DNA from: Desulfosediminicola ganghwensis
GTDB lineage: Bacteria; Desulfobacterota; Desulfobulbia; Desulfobulbales; Desulfocapsaceae
Reading direction: 5' to 3'
Assembly (NCBI RefSeq): GCF_005116675.2
Contig: NZ_CP050699.1
Coordinates: 4,645,001 to 4,709,000, forward strand
DNA: 64,000 nt
The stretch's first letter is position 1, and each line of letters opens with the position of its first letter. Both the position numbers and the translations under genes were made by a program. Under the pieces are notes generated by a model. The model searched no databases, was not told the origin of the DNA, and worked only from the letters and a program-made list of their open reading frames with translations. This document shows, piece by piece, positions 9,263 through 18,902 of the stretch.

Positions 9263-10480
9263 ATGCGCATTCTCCACCTGATCAGCCAACGACCCGATTC
9301 CACAGGCAGCGGAATTTATGTGCAGGAGATGTTGCGTGCTGCGGTTGATGAGGGCCACGACAATCACCTGCTGGCCGGAATACAAAGTGAGCAGATGCCG
9401 GAGATTGACCTTCTCCCCTCCAGCCAGTGCACCTATGTCGAGTTTAACTCCAGTGCCCTCCCGTTCAATATCGTCGGGATGAGCGACGTAATGCCTTACG
9501 CCAGTAGACGTTTCCGAGATTTGAACAGTGATGAGATCAGACACTATGAGCAGGCTTTTGGTAACGCACTTTGCCAGGTAATTGATCGTTTCGCCCCGGA
9601 TATAATCCACAGCCACCATCTCTGGCTTGTCACCTCGCTGGCGGCCAGAATGTTTCCACACATCCCACTTGTCACCACCTGCCACGGAACAGACCTCAGG
9701 CAGCTGCGCAACTGTCCGCATCTGCGCCCAAGAGTGATGAGTGGCTGCAGAAACATTGATCATATCCTTGCCTTGAGTCCGGCCCAAAGAGAAGAAATCC
9801 AGCGGGAGTATCGGTTCGATACAAAAAAAATCTCCGTTGCCGGAGGTGGATTTAATAAAAACCTGTTTTTTCAGGAAAATAAACCAGCCCTGTCTGCTGT
9901 TCGTCTTCTTTATGCCGGAAAGCTCAGTAAAGCCAAAGGCGTTCCCTGGCTCCTCAAAGCGCTTTCCTCCCTTGAGCAGGACAACATTCATCTCGATCTC
10001 ATCGGCAGCGGCAGCGGTACTGATTTTGAGGAATGTGTCAAACTTGCCGAACAACTGGGCGACAAGGTTACACTGCACGGACAACTGTCCCAGTCCCAAC
10101 TTGCAGCATTGATGAGAAAGGCACACATAATGGTGCTGCCATCTTTTTTTGAAGGACTCCCCCTGATCATGCTTGAAGCAATCGTCTCAGGTTGTCGTGT
10201 TATCGCCACAGATTTGCCGGGAACAAATTATATAGCTTCTATTCTCGAGTCAGATCATATAACTCTGGTACCACTTCCCACCGACGCAGGACATGACTGC
10301 GTTTCGCCCGAAAAAGAATCAGACTTTGTCGCTGATCTTGCCAGAGCTCTCACAGAATCGATAACCCAAACGAGAAAAGAACCGGAAGTACAGCTCCACC
10401 CCCTGGCCTCAAAAATTGATCACTTCAGCTGGAAAGCTGTTTATGAGAGGACCCACCAAGCTTACAGCCTGTTGTTATAA
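9263..10480 (+). CDS. glycosyltransferase, GT4-like (GT-B fold)
   Basis: The 405-residue cytoplasmic protein has the N-terminal signature of family 4 transferases (MRILHLISQRPDSTGSGIYV, SHHLWLVTSLAARMFP, TTCHGTDLRQL). The C-terminal nucleotide-sugar domain shows LLYAGKLSKAKGVPWLL, HGQLSQSQLAALM and the conserved E-x7-E region PSFFEGLPLIMLEAI. Donor and acceptor cannot be told from sequence; an envelope polysaccharide is likely. It starts one base after dacB, so the two are probably cotranscribed. Confidence 0.88.
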   Translation: MRILHLISQRPDSTGSGIYVQEMLRAAVDEGHDNHLLAGIQSEQMPEIDLLPSSQCTYVEFNSSALPFNIVGMSDVMPYASRRFRDLNSDEIRHYEQAFGNALCQVIDRFAPDIIHSHHLWLVTSLAARMFPHIPLVTTCHGTDLRQLRNCPHLRPRVMSGCRNIDHILALSPAQREEIQREYRFDTKKISVAGGGFNKNLFFQENKPALSAVRLLYAGKLSKAKGVPWLLKALSSLEQDNIHLDLIGSGSGTDFEECVKLAEQLGDKVTLHGQLSQSQLAALMRKAHIMVLPSFFEGLPLIMLEAIVSGCRVIATDLPGTNYIASILESDHITLVPLPTDAGHDCVSPEKESDFVADLARALTESITQTRKEPEVQLHPLASKIDHFSWKAVYERTHQAYSLLL

Positions 10481-10600
10481 AACACTTTTTCATATTCTCA
10501 TCAAAACACTATCCATGTAGGATTAATGTGGGTTAGTATCTTGTAATAACACAATATTCCAACTCATGATGCAGCATGCGGGGATAGCAAAGCTATTTTC

Positions 10601-10628
10601 TTGCTTTTTACCTTTATGCAGATATAAT
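10601..10628 (+). promoter_or_regulatory. probable sigma-70 promoter
   Basis: TTGCTT (10601-10606) and a perfect TATAAT (10623-10628) are 16 bases apart and lie about 40 bases upstream of the small gene at 10667. Confidence 0.5.
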
Positions 10629-10666
10629 CAGTGTAATTTCAATTTTTTACATGACAATAATAAGAG

Positions 10667-10993
10667 ATGAGTAAATTTCAGTTTGTCTGCCAGGAAGACC
10701 TTGAAAAGCTCGTCAGCCAAGGCAGAACAAAACTTGACGGTGTCTGGGTATCAATAGAGGAACTCAATGCCTCCTACCATCTTACCCCTGCCGTCAAAAT
10801 ACTCTCCTGCGAAAGTGATCCCAACGACCCATTGCAGCTGAACAACAAATACATCCCTCTTTCTACCCTCTCCAAGGCTGGCGCCGACATTTATATCAAC
10901 TCCATAACCCTTCAGCATCATTCATACCTCGTTGACCAAGGCTACATTTGTATGAAAGACCGCAGTGATATTCCCGGGCAACATATCATCTGA
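10667..10993 (+). CDS. hypothetical protein, 108 residues
   Basis: I do not recognise a family. The protein is soluble with no signal peptide or membrane segment, and has two Cys far apart (QFVCQEDL near the N-terminus, GYICMKD near the C-terminus). Codon use is like the neighbours and a good promoter lies upstream. The gene stands alone between the glycosyltransferase and the cytochrome. Confidence 0.55.
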   Translation: MSKFQFVCQEDLEKLVSQGRTKLDGVWVSIEELNASYHLTPAVKILSCESDPNDPLQLNNKYIPLSTLSKAGADIYINSITLQHHSYLVDQGYICMKDRSDIPGQHII

Positions 10994-11190
10994 AAAGCTC
11001 AATTCGCGCACGGTGAAACCATCTGGTTTCGAGAAGTTAACCAAATTTCATCTTGCCTTTTTCCGCCTGTTTCAATACGCTTTTTGCAGGATAGTCCGAT
11101 AATTCGACATCGTTTTTGCTACAATTCAGATAACCAGCAGCTAATTCACTCCGGCATTTTAACGACCGATTACCCGGTGCGGAGCGCAAA

Positions 11191-11517
11191 ATGGATCGAT
11201 ATAGCTATTTACCGACTTTGAGTGGAGTATTTCTGCTTGTTGCCCTTATGATGCTAACAGGCTGCAGCGGTCCTGGCGGAAATGCCGAAAATGGGGCGAG
11301 ATGGTATAGGATGTACAATTGCCACGCGTGTCACGGTGAAAACGGCGATGACGGTAAGGCTGCTCAGATAGCCGGGCTTAGAATGGGTTTTGGATCATTT
11401 CTCAGAATACTTCGAAAACCCAATACAGCCAGCATGCCGCCATTTTCAGAAGAGAAAGTTTCCAAGAAGGATGCTGCAGATATTTATACCTGGCTGAAAA
11501 ATTTGGACCGGGGCTGA
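11191..11517 (+). CDS. small c-type cytochrome lipoprotein
   Basis: The 108-residue protein has a lipoprotein signal peptide (LTGC, Cys at about 25) and one haem c site, CHACH. The likely distal ligand is the Met of SMPPFSEEKV, which fits a class I monohaem cytochrome. It would be anchored in the periplasm as an electron carrier. Its proximity to the DUF2231 membrane protein gene, 90 bases downstream, suggests that they work together in periplasmic electron transfer, which is an inference from context. Confidence 0.85.
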   Translation: MDRYSYLPTLSGVFLLVALMMLTGCSGPGGNAENGARWYRMYNCHACHGENGDDGKAAQIAGLRMGFGSFLRILRKPNTASMPPFSEEKVSKKDAADIYTWLKNLDRG

Positions 11518-11606
11518 TCCGGACCAAAGAAACTATTGCCCGCCGCCGTACACGTTCAAGGCGACTCTTACAATAAAACCTTACCTCTCACTCCAAGGAG
11601 GCTCCC

Positions 11607-12032
11607 ATGATAGCAGGACTCTATCAATTTCTGGAAACAATGGGTTTTAGTCACCCACTCCACCCCATCGTAGTGCACCTGCCAATGGGGTTGGTTATCG
11701 GAGCAGTGATCTTTTCATTGACCGGTTTTGTATTTAAAAATCAACAGCTTGATAAAACTGCCTTTCATTGCGTAGTGCTGGCCCTGATTTTCATGGTGCC
11801 GACACTTATAACCGGTGCTCTGGACTGGGCAGGATATCAACTAGGCAGCTGGAAAGAACCAATTATTATCATTAAAATTATTCTGGCCTTGCTGCTTACC
11901 GGGCTATTGGTAACTGCGGTTATGGCAAAGCTCAAGGGAGCCAGCTCCACCCGGATGTTGGTCATCTATCTGCTCTGTATGGCCTGTGCCGGGGGGCTTG
12001 GCTTTTTGGGGGGAGAACTGGTCTACGGATAG
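11607..12032 (+). CDS. DUF2231 membrane protein
   Basis: The 141-residue protein has four predicted membrane helices. It carries the family hallmark HPLHPIVVHLPMGLVIGA near the N-terminus, where the conserved His residues suggest haem or metal binding. A strong ribosome binding site (AAGGAGG) precedes the ATG. DUF2231 proteins are often found next to cytochromes, as here. Function unproven. Confidence 0.85.
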   Translation: MIAGLYQFLETMGFSHPLHPIVVHLPMGLVIGAVIFSLTGFVFKNQQLDKTAFHCVVLALIFMVPTLITGALDWAGYQLGSWKEPIIIIKIILALLLTGLLVTAVMAKLKGASSTRMLVIYLLCMACAGGLGFLGGELVYG

Positions 12033-12065
12033 AATCTCCGGCTAAATACAATCGCGGATAAATAC

Positions 12066-12114
12066 AAAGCGCCACTGAATACCCGAAAAGAGGTATTTGG
12101 CTGGCGCTTTTTTT
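12066..12114. terminator. strong hairpin terminator
   Basis: AAAGCGCCA...ATACC pairs with GGTAT...TGGCGCTTT (about 18 bases per arm, one mismatch or bulge) and is followed on the plus strand by a T run. It closes the DUF2231 gene; the opposite strand also has A/T flanks, so it may serve both directions. Confidence 0.85.
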
Positions 12115-12226
12115 CGCAACAGGCACGTGCTGCAATTCCCAATTGCTCATCAATATTCCGTTTGAATACTCGAAATATTCTCAGTCGCAACCAAATTGAC
12201 ACAGTGTCCATGAAAAATGCAGGCTA

Positions 12227-12388
12227 TCACTTTTTACGTAATTGCAACACTCCGATAACGATTAACAACGCAGGCCACCACTTTTTCAAAATTAATCGTA
12301 AATCCCCTAAATGAATCAAATCCAGATTGGAAAGCAGCAACAATGCGCCAACAATAATCAGGAGAATCGGACCAATACTTGCTCTCAT
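12227..12388 (-). CDS. LiaI/LiaF-like small membrane protein, 53 residues
   Basis: This is a short gene that is easily missed. Read on the minus strand from the ATG at 12386-12388, it encodes a protein with two hydrophobic stretches (IGPILLIIVGALLLLSNL and WWPALLIVIGVLQL) and a basic C-terminus (QLRKK). The G-x-L-L-L-x-N-L pattern and the WWP motif are typical of the LiaI/LiaF transmembrane (DUF5668-type) domain linked to envelope stress systems. The LysE gene ends 37 bases upstream and reads in the same direction. Its function here is unknown. Confidence 0.65.
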   Translation of the reverse strand: MRASIGPILLIIVGALLLLSNLDLIHLGDLRLILKKWWPALLIVIGVLQLRKK

Positions 12389-12424
12389 ATCTTCCTCGAT
12401 AAATCACTTTTCTATTCACTGAAC

Positions 12425-13042
12425 TCAACCGTTGGTGGCCAGATATATCCCGGCACCAGCCATCACACTTCCCGCCGTTCGGTTGAGTCTCTTCATTGAA
12501 CGTTCAGAACGAAACATTTTTCGGGCAGAACCAGCAAATACTGCAACCAGCATCAAACCCAGCATCAATGCAACGATGGTGAGTCCGGCTGCAACGATTA
12601 TATCTGCCATCGAAAGAACTGTGAGATCCATGAACGATGGTAAAAATGCAATATAAAACAGAATAACCTTGGGGTTTGAGGCAGAGATCAGAAAACCCTG
12701 GATAAATCCTCCCCAATGCCCCTTGGGATTTTCACGCTCCTTCGCGAACTCCATCTTCACTTCAGTGGTCCACATTTTCCAGCCCAGGTAGAACAGATAA
12801 ATGGCACCGGCAAAACGGATTATGGTAAAGACAGTTCCGTAATTTTCAGCAATTGTCGCCAAGCCCAGACAGGCCAGAAACAGATAGACCACATCGCTGA
12901 TGGCCATCCCGAAACAAAGAGTGACGCACGAGGAGGAACCCGACACCAGAGCCCGGGCAATAATAGCGAATGTCCCAGGTCCCGGGGTGATTGCGAAAAT
13001 AAATATAGCAATGACAAAGGTGATTGCACTCTCCAGCCCCAT
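12425..13042 (-). CDS. LysE/RhtB family exporter
   Basis: The 205-residue inner-membrane protein has about six helices. The N-terminal family signature is FAITPGPGTFAIIARAL, followed by GMAISDVVYLFLACLGLA and the conserved YLFYLGWKMW. The family exports amino acids such as homoserine, threonine or lysine by proton antiport; the substrate here cannot be predicted. The LiaI-like small gene follows on the same strand. Confidence 0.88.
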   Translation of the reverse strand: MGLESAITFVIAIFIFAITPGPGTFAIIARALVSGSSSCVTLCFGMAISDVVYLFLACLGLATIAENYGTVFTIIRFAGAIYLFYLGWKMWTTEVKMEFAKERENPKGHWGGFIQGFLISASNPKVILFYIAFLPSFMDLTVLSMADIIVAAGLTIVALMLGLMLVAVFAGSARKMFRSERSMKRLNRTAGSVMAGAGIYLATNG

Positions 13043-13386
13043 GACGTATGACTCCCTTACAGCACAGAACTCAGTTACCTGTGCTCAATGCGAAATGCCG
13101 GATTGCGACCGGCTTGAGGTTTGATCACTCCAACTACAGAGGAATTGACCGATTATTGATGATTTTGCCCCCGCGAGTATACCGGCAACGACTCCCGCGG
13201 TCTCTGCAACAAGGCAAAGCATTGAATATTCCCTGTGGAACACTATACTTATTCCTATTGCTGGAGGCTGTCAACGGTTCTGACCGCTGAGAATTTAATT
13301 TTCATGTTCCGTACAACCCAGTATAGTTGTTTCTTGCCACAGCCGTTCACCATTGACGGTCAACCGTTTACATTCGTTCACTCTTT
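13043..13386. other. intergenic, divergent promoters
   Basis: This 344-base gap separates the divergent LysE gene and sbcD and must hold both promoters. A modest hairpin (CGCGAGT...ACTCCCGCG, about 13172-13199) is present. No gene recognised. Confidence 0.4.
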
Positions 13387-14619
13387 ATGAAAATTCTCCA
13401 CACCTCTGACTGGCACATCGGCCGCACCCTGTATGGCCGAAAACGATATCATGAGTTCTCGGCTTTCTTCAAATGGCTCACCAACCAGATCGCCGACCAG
13501 CAAATCGAGGCGCTTATTGTTGCAGGTGACATTTTCGACACTGGAACGCCAAGCAATCGAGCGCAACAACTTTACTATCATTTCCTCCACTCGCTTGCCT
13601 CTACTGGGTGTCGCCACATAGTTATAGTTGGTGGAAACCATGATTCCCCCTCCCTTCTCGACGCCCCGAAAGAGCTCTTAAAGACCTTTCAGGTTCATGT
13701 CGTAGGCAGCGCACCAGAAAAAATCGAAGACGAGGTGTTGCTCCTGAAAGACAGTAGTGGTGACACAGAGCTGATCGTCTGCGCTGTTCCCTATCTCCGC
13801 GACCGGGATGTCCGTAGCGCAGCAGCGGGTGAAGACCATCAGGCCAAGAATAATAATCTTATCGAAGGCATTGCCGGCCACTACCAGGCGGTCTGCGAAC
13901 ATGCCATTTCAATCCAGGCGGATTGTTCACACGCTCCTCCGCCAATCGTTGCCACCGGTCACCTTTTTGCCGCAGGCGGAACCAAGGTGGAAGGAGATGG
14001 GGTTCGGGATTTATACGTCGGCTCCCTGGTTCATGTTGACGGCACCATTTTCCCTGAGGCAATCGCTTATCTTGCACTGGGCCACCTGCACAGTTCCCAG
14101 AGAGTTGGCGGCAACACCAGATTCCGTTACAGTGGCGCACCGCTTGCCATGGGGTTTCACGAAGCAGAAAAAGATAAAGTAGTGCTTGTTATAGACTTGG
14201 CCGCATCCGAACCACATATCACCGAAATTGCAGTCCCTCGTTGGCAAAAGCTTAAAAGTATTACCGGTAATGCCCAGTCTATTCCGGAGCAACTCGACCA
14301 ACTGACAACACTTGGAGAATCTGTCTGGGTAGAAATCCTCTACGATGGCGACGAAGTTATAGCCAGCCTGCAGCAGATCGTTGCCGAGGGTATTGCCGAC
14401 AGCGCGATCGAAGTCTTGCGTATAGTCAACAACAGATTGAAAGAGCGGGTACTGGAACGACAGTCACCACAGGAAACATTGGAGGAGATGAGCGAGGAAG
14501 ATGTCTTTTGCCGGTGTCTTCAGGCCCAGGAGATTCCAGAGAAGCAGTCTGAGCTACTGCTCGATCTCTTTCGCCAGACCGTGCAGGAGCTCAACGATGA
14601 AGACTCCCAAGCACAGTAA
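13387..14619 (+). CDS. sbcD: exonuclease SbcCD, nuclease subunit D
   Basis: This is the Mre11-type nuclease that, with SbcC, opens hairpins and trims double-strand ends. The 410 residues contain the phosphoesterase motifs in order: HTSDWHIG, VAGDIFDTG, GGNHDSP, VATGHLF and LALGHLH. The sbcC gene starts 23 bases after the stop, so the pair forms an operon as in most bacteria. Confidence 0.96.
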   Translation: MKILHTSDWHIGRTLYGRKRYHEFSAFFKWLTNQIADQQIEALIVAGDIFDTGTPSNRAQQLYYHFLHSLASTGCRHIVIVGGNHDSPSLLDAPKELLKTFQVHVVGSAPEKIEDEVLLLKDSSGDTELIVCAVPYLRDRDVRSAAAGEDHQAKNNNLIEGIAGHYQAVCEHAISIQADCSHAPPPIVATGHLFAAGGTKVEGDGVRDLYVGSLVHVDGTIFPEAIAYLALGHLHSSQRVGGNTRFRYSGAPLAMGFHEAEKDKVVLVIDLAASEPHITEIAVPRWQKLKSITGNAQSIPEQLDQLTTLGESVWVEILYDGDEVIASLQQIVAEGIADSAIEVLRIVNNRLKERVLERQSPQETLEEMSEEDVFCRCLQAQEIPEKQSELLLDLFRQTVQELNDEDSQAQ

Positions 14620-14642
14620 CCTGCTGTAATAAATTATTTATT

Positions 14643-17600
14643 ATGAAAATTCTCCAGATTCGCTTTTGTAACCTCAACTCCCTTGCCGGCAACTGGTCTA
14701 TTGACCTGACGGCCGGAGAATACTCTTCCAATGGCATCTTCGCCATAACCGGACCGACAGGCGCTGGGAAAACCACTATTTTAGACGCCATTTGCCTCGC
14801 GCTCTACGGCAAAACTCCTCGACTGGAAAGGGTAAACAAGACCAGTAACGAGATCATGACCAGGCAGACCGGTGAATGCTGGGCAGAAGTCGAGTTCTCC
14901 ACAGCCAGGGGGAAATTCCGCTGTCACTGGGCTCAGCATCGATCCCGAAAATCGGCAGATGGGGAGCTTCAGCCTTCCCGTCATGAGATAGTGGATGGCA
15001 ACACCAACCAGGTACTTGAATCACGTAAGAAACAAGTGGAGCAAAAGGTTATTGCCGTGACCGGTATGAGCTACGAACAATTCACCCGCTCTATTCTCCT
15101 GGCGCAAGGTGAGTTCAACACTTTTCTCAACGCTCGGCCTGATGAACGCGCTCCAATCCTGGAACAGATTACAGGTACAGAAGTTTACAGTCAGATATCA
15201 AGAAAAGTTCATGAGATCAAGACGCGCACCCAGACTACCTTCGATAAGTTGCAAAGTGAGTGTGATGGCTTCATACCTCTAATGCCTGAACAGGTTTCAG
15301 AAATTGAAAGTCGCCGCCAGGAACTTCTCATCAAAAGTCAGCTTTTAGAAAAGAAAATAAACGAGCTACGACACAAGCTTGACTGGCTGCAGGCTCAGGA
15401 CCAGCTTGCAAAGGAAATCACTGAACAAAACCAGCAACTTTCGTCTGCCACGGATGAATGGCAACAACTGGCCCCCCGGCGTAATCAGCTCATGCGGGCC
15501 GAAAAAGCCGAAAAGATCAGGCCAGGCTACGAGCATCTCAAGACAACCCGCGCATTACAGGAGAAAGAAAGGCAAGAACATGCGCTGACCGCCCGCGACC
15601 TTCAGAAGCTTGCTGAAACTATCAACACCACCCAGGCTGGCCGCACTACCTTGCAGCAGGAACTTGCCACACAGTCTCTAGAGGATAGAGAACTGGAGCT
15701 GATAATACGTCAGGTGCGCGAGCTCGATAAAGAGATCACCCTGACCTGTAAGCAATTGAGTGATTCCCAAAAAGAGCGTGAGGCAGCACTCAACCAGCAG
15801 ACTTCTCTTCTCACTAAATCCCGCATTACTCTTGATGAACTCACCGGGATCGAAAAGGAAAATGCATCCATTGTCAGCTATTTCTCCGACAACAGAGTTG
15901 ATAAACAGCTTATATCAGAGTTGAGCGGAATAGAGCAGTACAGCAACAGGTATCTCCAACTTGACCAAAGAAATGCTTCTCTCAAACAGCAAATCGCAGC
16001 CGGAGTACAACAGCGCGAAAAAGGTGCACGGCAGGTCGAAGCCAAACAAAAGCAGGTAAAAGAACTCACCTGCCAATTCAATGAGCTGCAACAAGAGGCC
16101 CAGGGTATTCAGGACAATCTGGCCAATCTCCTGAAACAGCACACTCTTCACAGCATAGAAGAACTCTTTCAACAAGAGGGCACGCTTCAGGCAAATACAC
16201 AACGTATCAACCAGCTGCTCGACCACCGCCGTGAGCTGGCAGAAGAAATTACAAAATTGGACAGATCGAACACGCTGCTGAAACAACAGGACGAAAAACG
16301 AATCCAGCTCAATGTACAGATTGAAGCGGCGCAAAAGGAATACCAACAGCAGGCCAAGGCTGTTCAGCAGCAGGAACGTGTTCTGCGTCTGGCAGCCAAG
16401 GTTGAAAGCCTTGAAGAAGAGCGAAACAAACTGCAGCCTGGCAGTCCCTGCCCGTTATGCGGGGCAACTGAACACCCATATCTGTCCTCCGGCAGTCTCC
16501 AGGTCGATGATGAGGAAAAACTGCTCAAGCAGGAACAGGCTCTTCTTGAAAAGAGCCTGCAGCAACTCTCAGGGTTGACCAATACGGCCGCGGTCACTTC
16601 TGCAACAATAGAGCAGTTGCAACAAACTCTGGCTGAATTGCAACAATCGATAGAGATGAGACGCACCAGATGTGATCAGCTCGCCAAAGAGCTTAACATA
16701 TCTACAGGCCCTGACTTCGTCGGACATCTTCAGGATCAACAGCACCAGCTCAATGAGCGTCTTCGAAAATTGCATGAAGTGCAACAGCACTGTCTTCAGC
16801 TGAAAAAAACTGGTGAAAATCTCAGCACCAAACTTGATGTAACCAACAAAAAAGTAACCGAGGCCGATCGCTCACTCCAAAAGCAGATGCACGAACAGGA
16901 CCATCTTGTACGGCTCCATGATCAGCTTCTGCAAAATCAAAAAGAATACAGCACGGAGCTTAAAGAGCAATTCGAGAAATTGCAGACCTATCTCACACCA
17001 TTCGTGCCGAAGTCTCTTCAGGGTTCTAATTTTTCTCTCATTCTCCCTGAGTTGTTAGTGGAACTGAATAATCGAAAAGAGAAATGGCTCCATGCAGAAG
17101 CCCGTGAACAGAAGCTGGCTCTGAATTTTCAAAAACATCATAACGAAAAAACCAGACTGGAAACTCAATCTGCAGCGCTCGAAGAACAACTGACTCTGGT
17201 CGGCAAACGCCTCAACTCGCACCAGGAACATCTGGACCAGCTGACTCAAAAGAGAAAGGATCTCTTCGGTGAGCGAGATCCTGATACGGTTCTGAAAGAA
17301 CGACAGCAAAAGAAAACGCTCCTCGAGGAGCGATTTAACAACCTCTCTGTCAAAAATGAAGCGCTCTTGAAAGAGCAGGCTAAGCTCACTGAACGGCATA
17401 CCAGCTTGAACGAGCGTATCAGGGTAAGAGAAGACGATCTGAGAAAACAATCACAGCAGCATGAAATTCACCTGCAGGCTGCCGGATTTGCCGATGAGGC
17501 TGATTATCTCGCTTCGCATATTGAGCCGGACAAACTTGCCGAGCAGGTTGATATCTTGAAAAAGAGAGAAAGTGAAATCGAAAAGCTCCGGCATCTTCTC

Positions 17601-18326
17601 AACAATACTCAAGCAAAGCTTACCATCGAGCAGCAGAAAAAACTCACTGAACGCTCGACCTCTGAACTGCAGGAAGAGCAGAATCAGCTCACCAGTGAAC
17701 TCAAGGAGCTGACACATGATTCCGGCGCGCTTAGCCAGCAGTTGAAAACCAACGAGCAGCAGCAGAGATTGCATCAGCAAAAACTTGGTCAACTGACCAG
17801 GCAAAGAGAGGTTCTGGAACACTGGTCTCAACTCCATGAACTGATCGGTTCAGCCGACGGTAAAAAATTCCGCAATTTCGCCCAGGGACTCACCTTTGAA
17901 TTAATGATCCATCACGCCAATATCAGTCTCCAGCAGATGACCGATCGCTACCTGCTTGTGCACAATACCCAGCTGCCTTTAGAACTCCAGGTGATAGATA
18001 ACTATCAGGCCGGGGAAATGAGATCGACCAAAAACCTTTCGGGTGGCGAGAGTTTTATTGTGAGTATGGCACTGGCCTTGGGCCTTTCCAACATGGCCAG
18101 CAATACAGTGCAAGTAGATTCCCTTTTTCTCGACGAAGGCTTCGGCACCCTGGATGATGAAGCGTTACAGACTGCGCTGGATACCCTGAGCGGCCTCCAC
18201 CAAAATGGCAAGCTGATCGGAGTTATCTCTCATATCAGTGGACTCCAGGAAAGAATCTCAACCCGTATCCAGGTAAAAAAGGGAGCAGGCGGCCTCAGTA
18301 CCCTGAGCGGCCCGGGAGTGTTATGA
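14643..18326 (+). CDS. sbcC: exonuclease SbcCD, ATPase subunit C
   Basis: This Rad50/SMC-type ATPase has 1227 residues. Walker A GPTGAGKTT is at about residues 37-45. Long coiled coils are interrupted by a zinc hook CPLC at about 603-606, close to the middle as expected. The ABC signature LSGGESF is near residue 1132 and Walker B with DEGFGTLD near 1163. The zinc hook joins two SbcC molecules. The gene ends one base before the end of the convergent rfbC. Confidence 0.96.
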   Translation: MKILQIRFCNLNSLAGNWSIDLTAGEYSSNGIFAITGPTGAGKTTILDAICLALYGKTPRLERVNKTSNEIMTRQTGECWAEVEFSTARGKFRCHWAQHRSRKSADGELQPSRHEIVDGNTNQVLESRKKQVEQKVIAVTGMSYEQFTRSILLAQGEFNTFLNARPDERAPILEQITGTEVYSQISRKVHEIKTRTQTTFDKLQSECDGFIPLMPEQVSEIESRRQELLIKSQLLEKKINELRHKLDWLQAQDQLAKEITEQNQQLSSATDEWQQLAPRRNQLMRAEKAEKIRPGYEHLKTTRALQEKERQEHALTARDLQKLAETINTTQAGRTTLQQELATQSLEDRELELIIRQVRELDKEITLTCKQLSDSQKEREAALNQQTSLLTKSRITLDELTGIEKENASIVSYFSDNRVDKQLISELSGIEQYSNRYLQLDQRNASLKQQIAAGVQQREKGARQVEAKQKQVKELTCQFNELQQEAQGIQDNLANLLKQHTLHSIEELFQQEGTLQANTQRINQLLDHRRELAEEITKLDRSNTLLKQQDEKRIQLNVQIEAAQKEYQQQAKAVQQQERVLRLAAKVESLEEERNKLQPGSPCPLCGATEHPYLSSGSLQVDDEEKLLKQEQALLEKSLQQLSGLTNTAAVTSATIEQLQQTLAELQQSIEMRRTRCDQLAKELNISTGPDFVGHLQDQQHQLNERLRKLHEVQQHCLQLKKTGENLSTKLDVTNKKVTEADRSLQKQMHEQDHLVRLHDQLLQNQKEYSTELKEQFEKLQTYLTPFVPKSLQGSNFSLILPELLVELNNRKEKWLHAEAREQKLALNFQKHHNEKTRLETQSAALEEQLTLVGKRLNSHQEHLDQLTQKRKDLFGERDPDTVLKERQQKKTLLEERFNNLSVKNEALLKEQAKLTERHTSLNERIRVREDDLRKQSQQHEIHLQAAGFADEADYLASHIEPDKLAEQVDILKKRESEIEKLRHLLNNTQAKLTIEQQKKLTERSTSELQEEQNQLTSELKELTHDSGALSQQLKTNEQQQRLHQQKLGQLTRQREVLEHWSQLHELIGSADGKKFRNFAQGLTFELMIHHANISLQQMTDRYLLVHNTQLPLELQVIDNYQAGEMRSTKNLSGGESFIVSMALALGLSNMASNTVQVDSLFLDEGFGTLDDEALQTALDTLSGLHQNGKLIGVISHISGLQERISTRIQVKKGAGGLSTLSGPGVL

Positions 18327-18327
18327 A

Positions 18328-18873
18328 TCATGGGTAAACTTCTGCCTCGGCCAGAGCCACCCCTTCAGCATCTTTGGCTGATAATTGCGGTTCGATGCCT
18401 GCCGGCCAGCTGATGTTCAGCTCTGAATCGTCCCAACGGATGCAACGTTCGTGCTCCGGCGCGTAATAATCGGTTGCCTTGTACAGAAAATCGGCACTCC
18501 CGGAGAGCACGAGAAAGCCATGGCCAAAACCCGGCGGCACCCAGAGTTGCCGTTTGTTCTCTTCGCTCAGAACCATACCAACCCAACGTCCGAAATTTGG
18601 TGACGACCTGCGCAGATCGACCGCTACATCAAACACCTCTCCGGCCACAACACGGACCAGTTTCCCCTGGGGCTGCTTAATCTGGTAGTGGATGCCACGC
18701 AATACGCCCCGGGCTGATCGGGAATGATTGTCCTGTACGAAATTGGTCTCAAGACCTGTCTGCTGCTGCCACTGCTTTTGGTTGAAGCTCTCCAGAAAAA
18801 AACCGCGGTCATCACCAAAGACCTTCGGCTCGAGCAGCAAAACTTCCGGCAATTCTGTGGGAATTATATTCAT
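18328..18873 (-). CDS. rfbC: dTDP-4-dehydrorhamnose 3,5-epimerase
   Basis: The 181 residues match the family length. Motifs include FGDDRGFFLESF, QDNHSRSARGVLRGIHYQ (with the catalytic His), VDLRRSSPNFG and PPGFGHGFLVLS. The enzyme epimerises dTDP-4-keto-6-deoxyglucose in the dTDP-L-rhamnose pathway. It follows rfbB by 29 bases; rfbA and rfbD are not in the window. Confidence 0.95.
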   Translation of the reverse strand: MNIIPTELPEVLLLEPKVFGDDRGFFLESFNQKQWQQQTGLETNFVQDNHSRSARGVLRGIHYQIKQPQGKLVRVVAGEVFDVAVDLRRSSPNFGRWVGMVLSEENKRQLWVPPGFGHGFLVLSGSADFLYKATDYYAPEHERCIRWDDSELNISWPAGIEPQLSAKDAEGVALAEAEVYP

Positions 18874-18902
18874 TTCAGTTACAAACTCGTAAAAAATTCG
18901 CC

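Noticed and set aside
9053-10126. 357-codon minus-strand open frame
   Set aside because: It is antisense to dacB and the glycosyltransferase, both with clear motifs.
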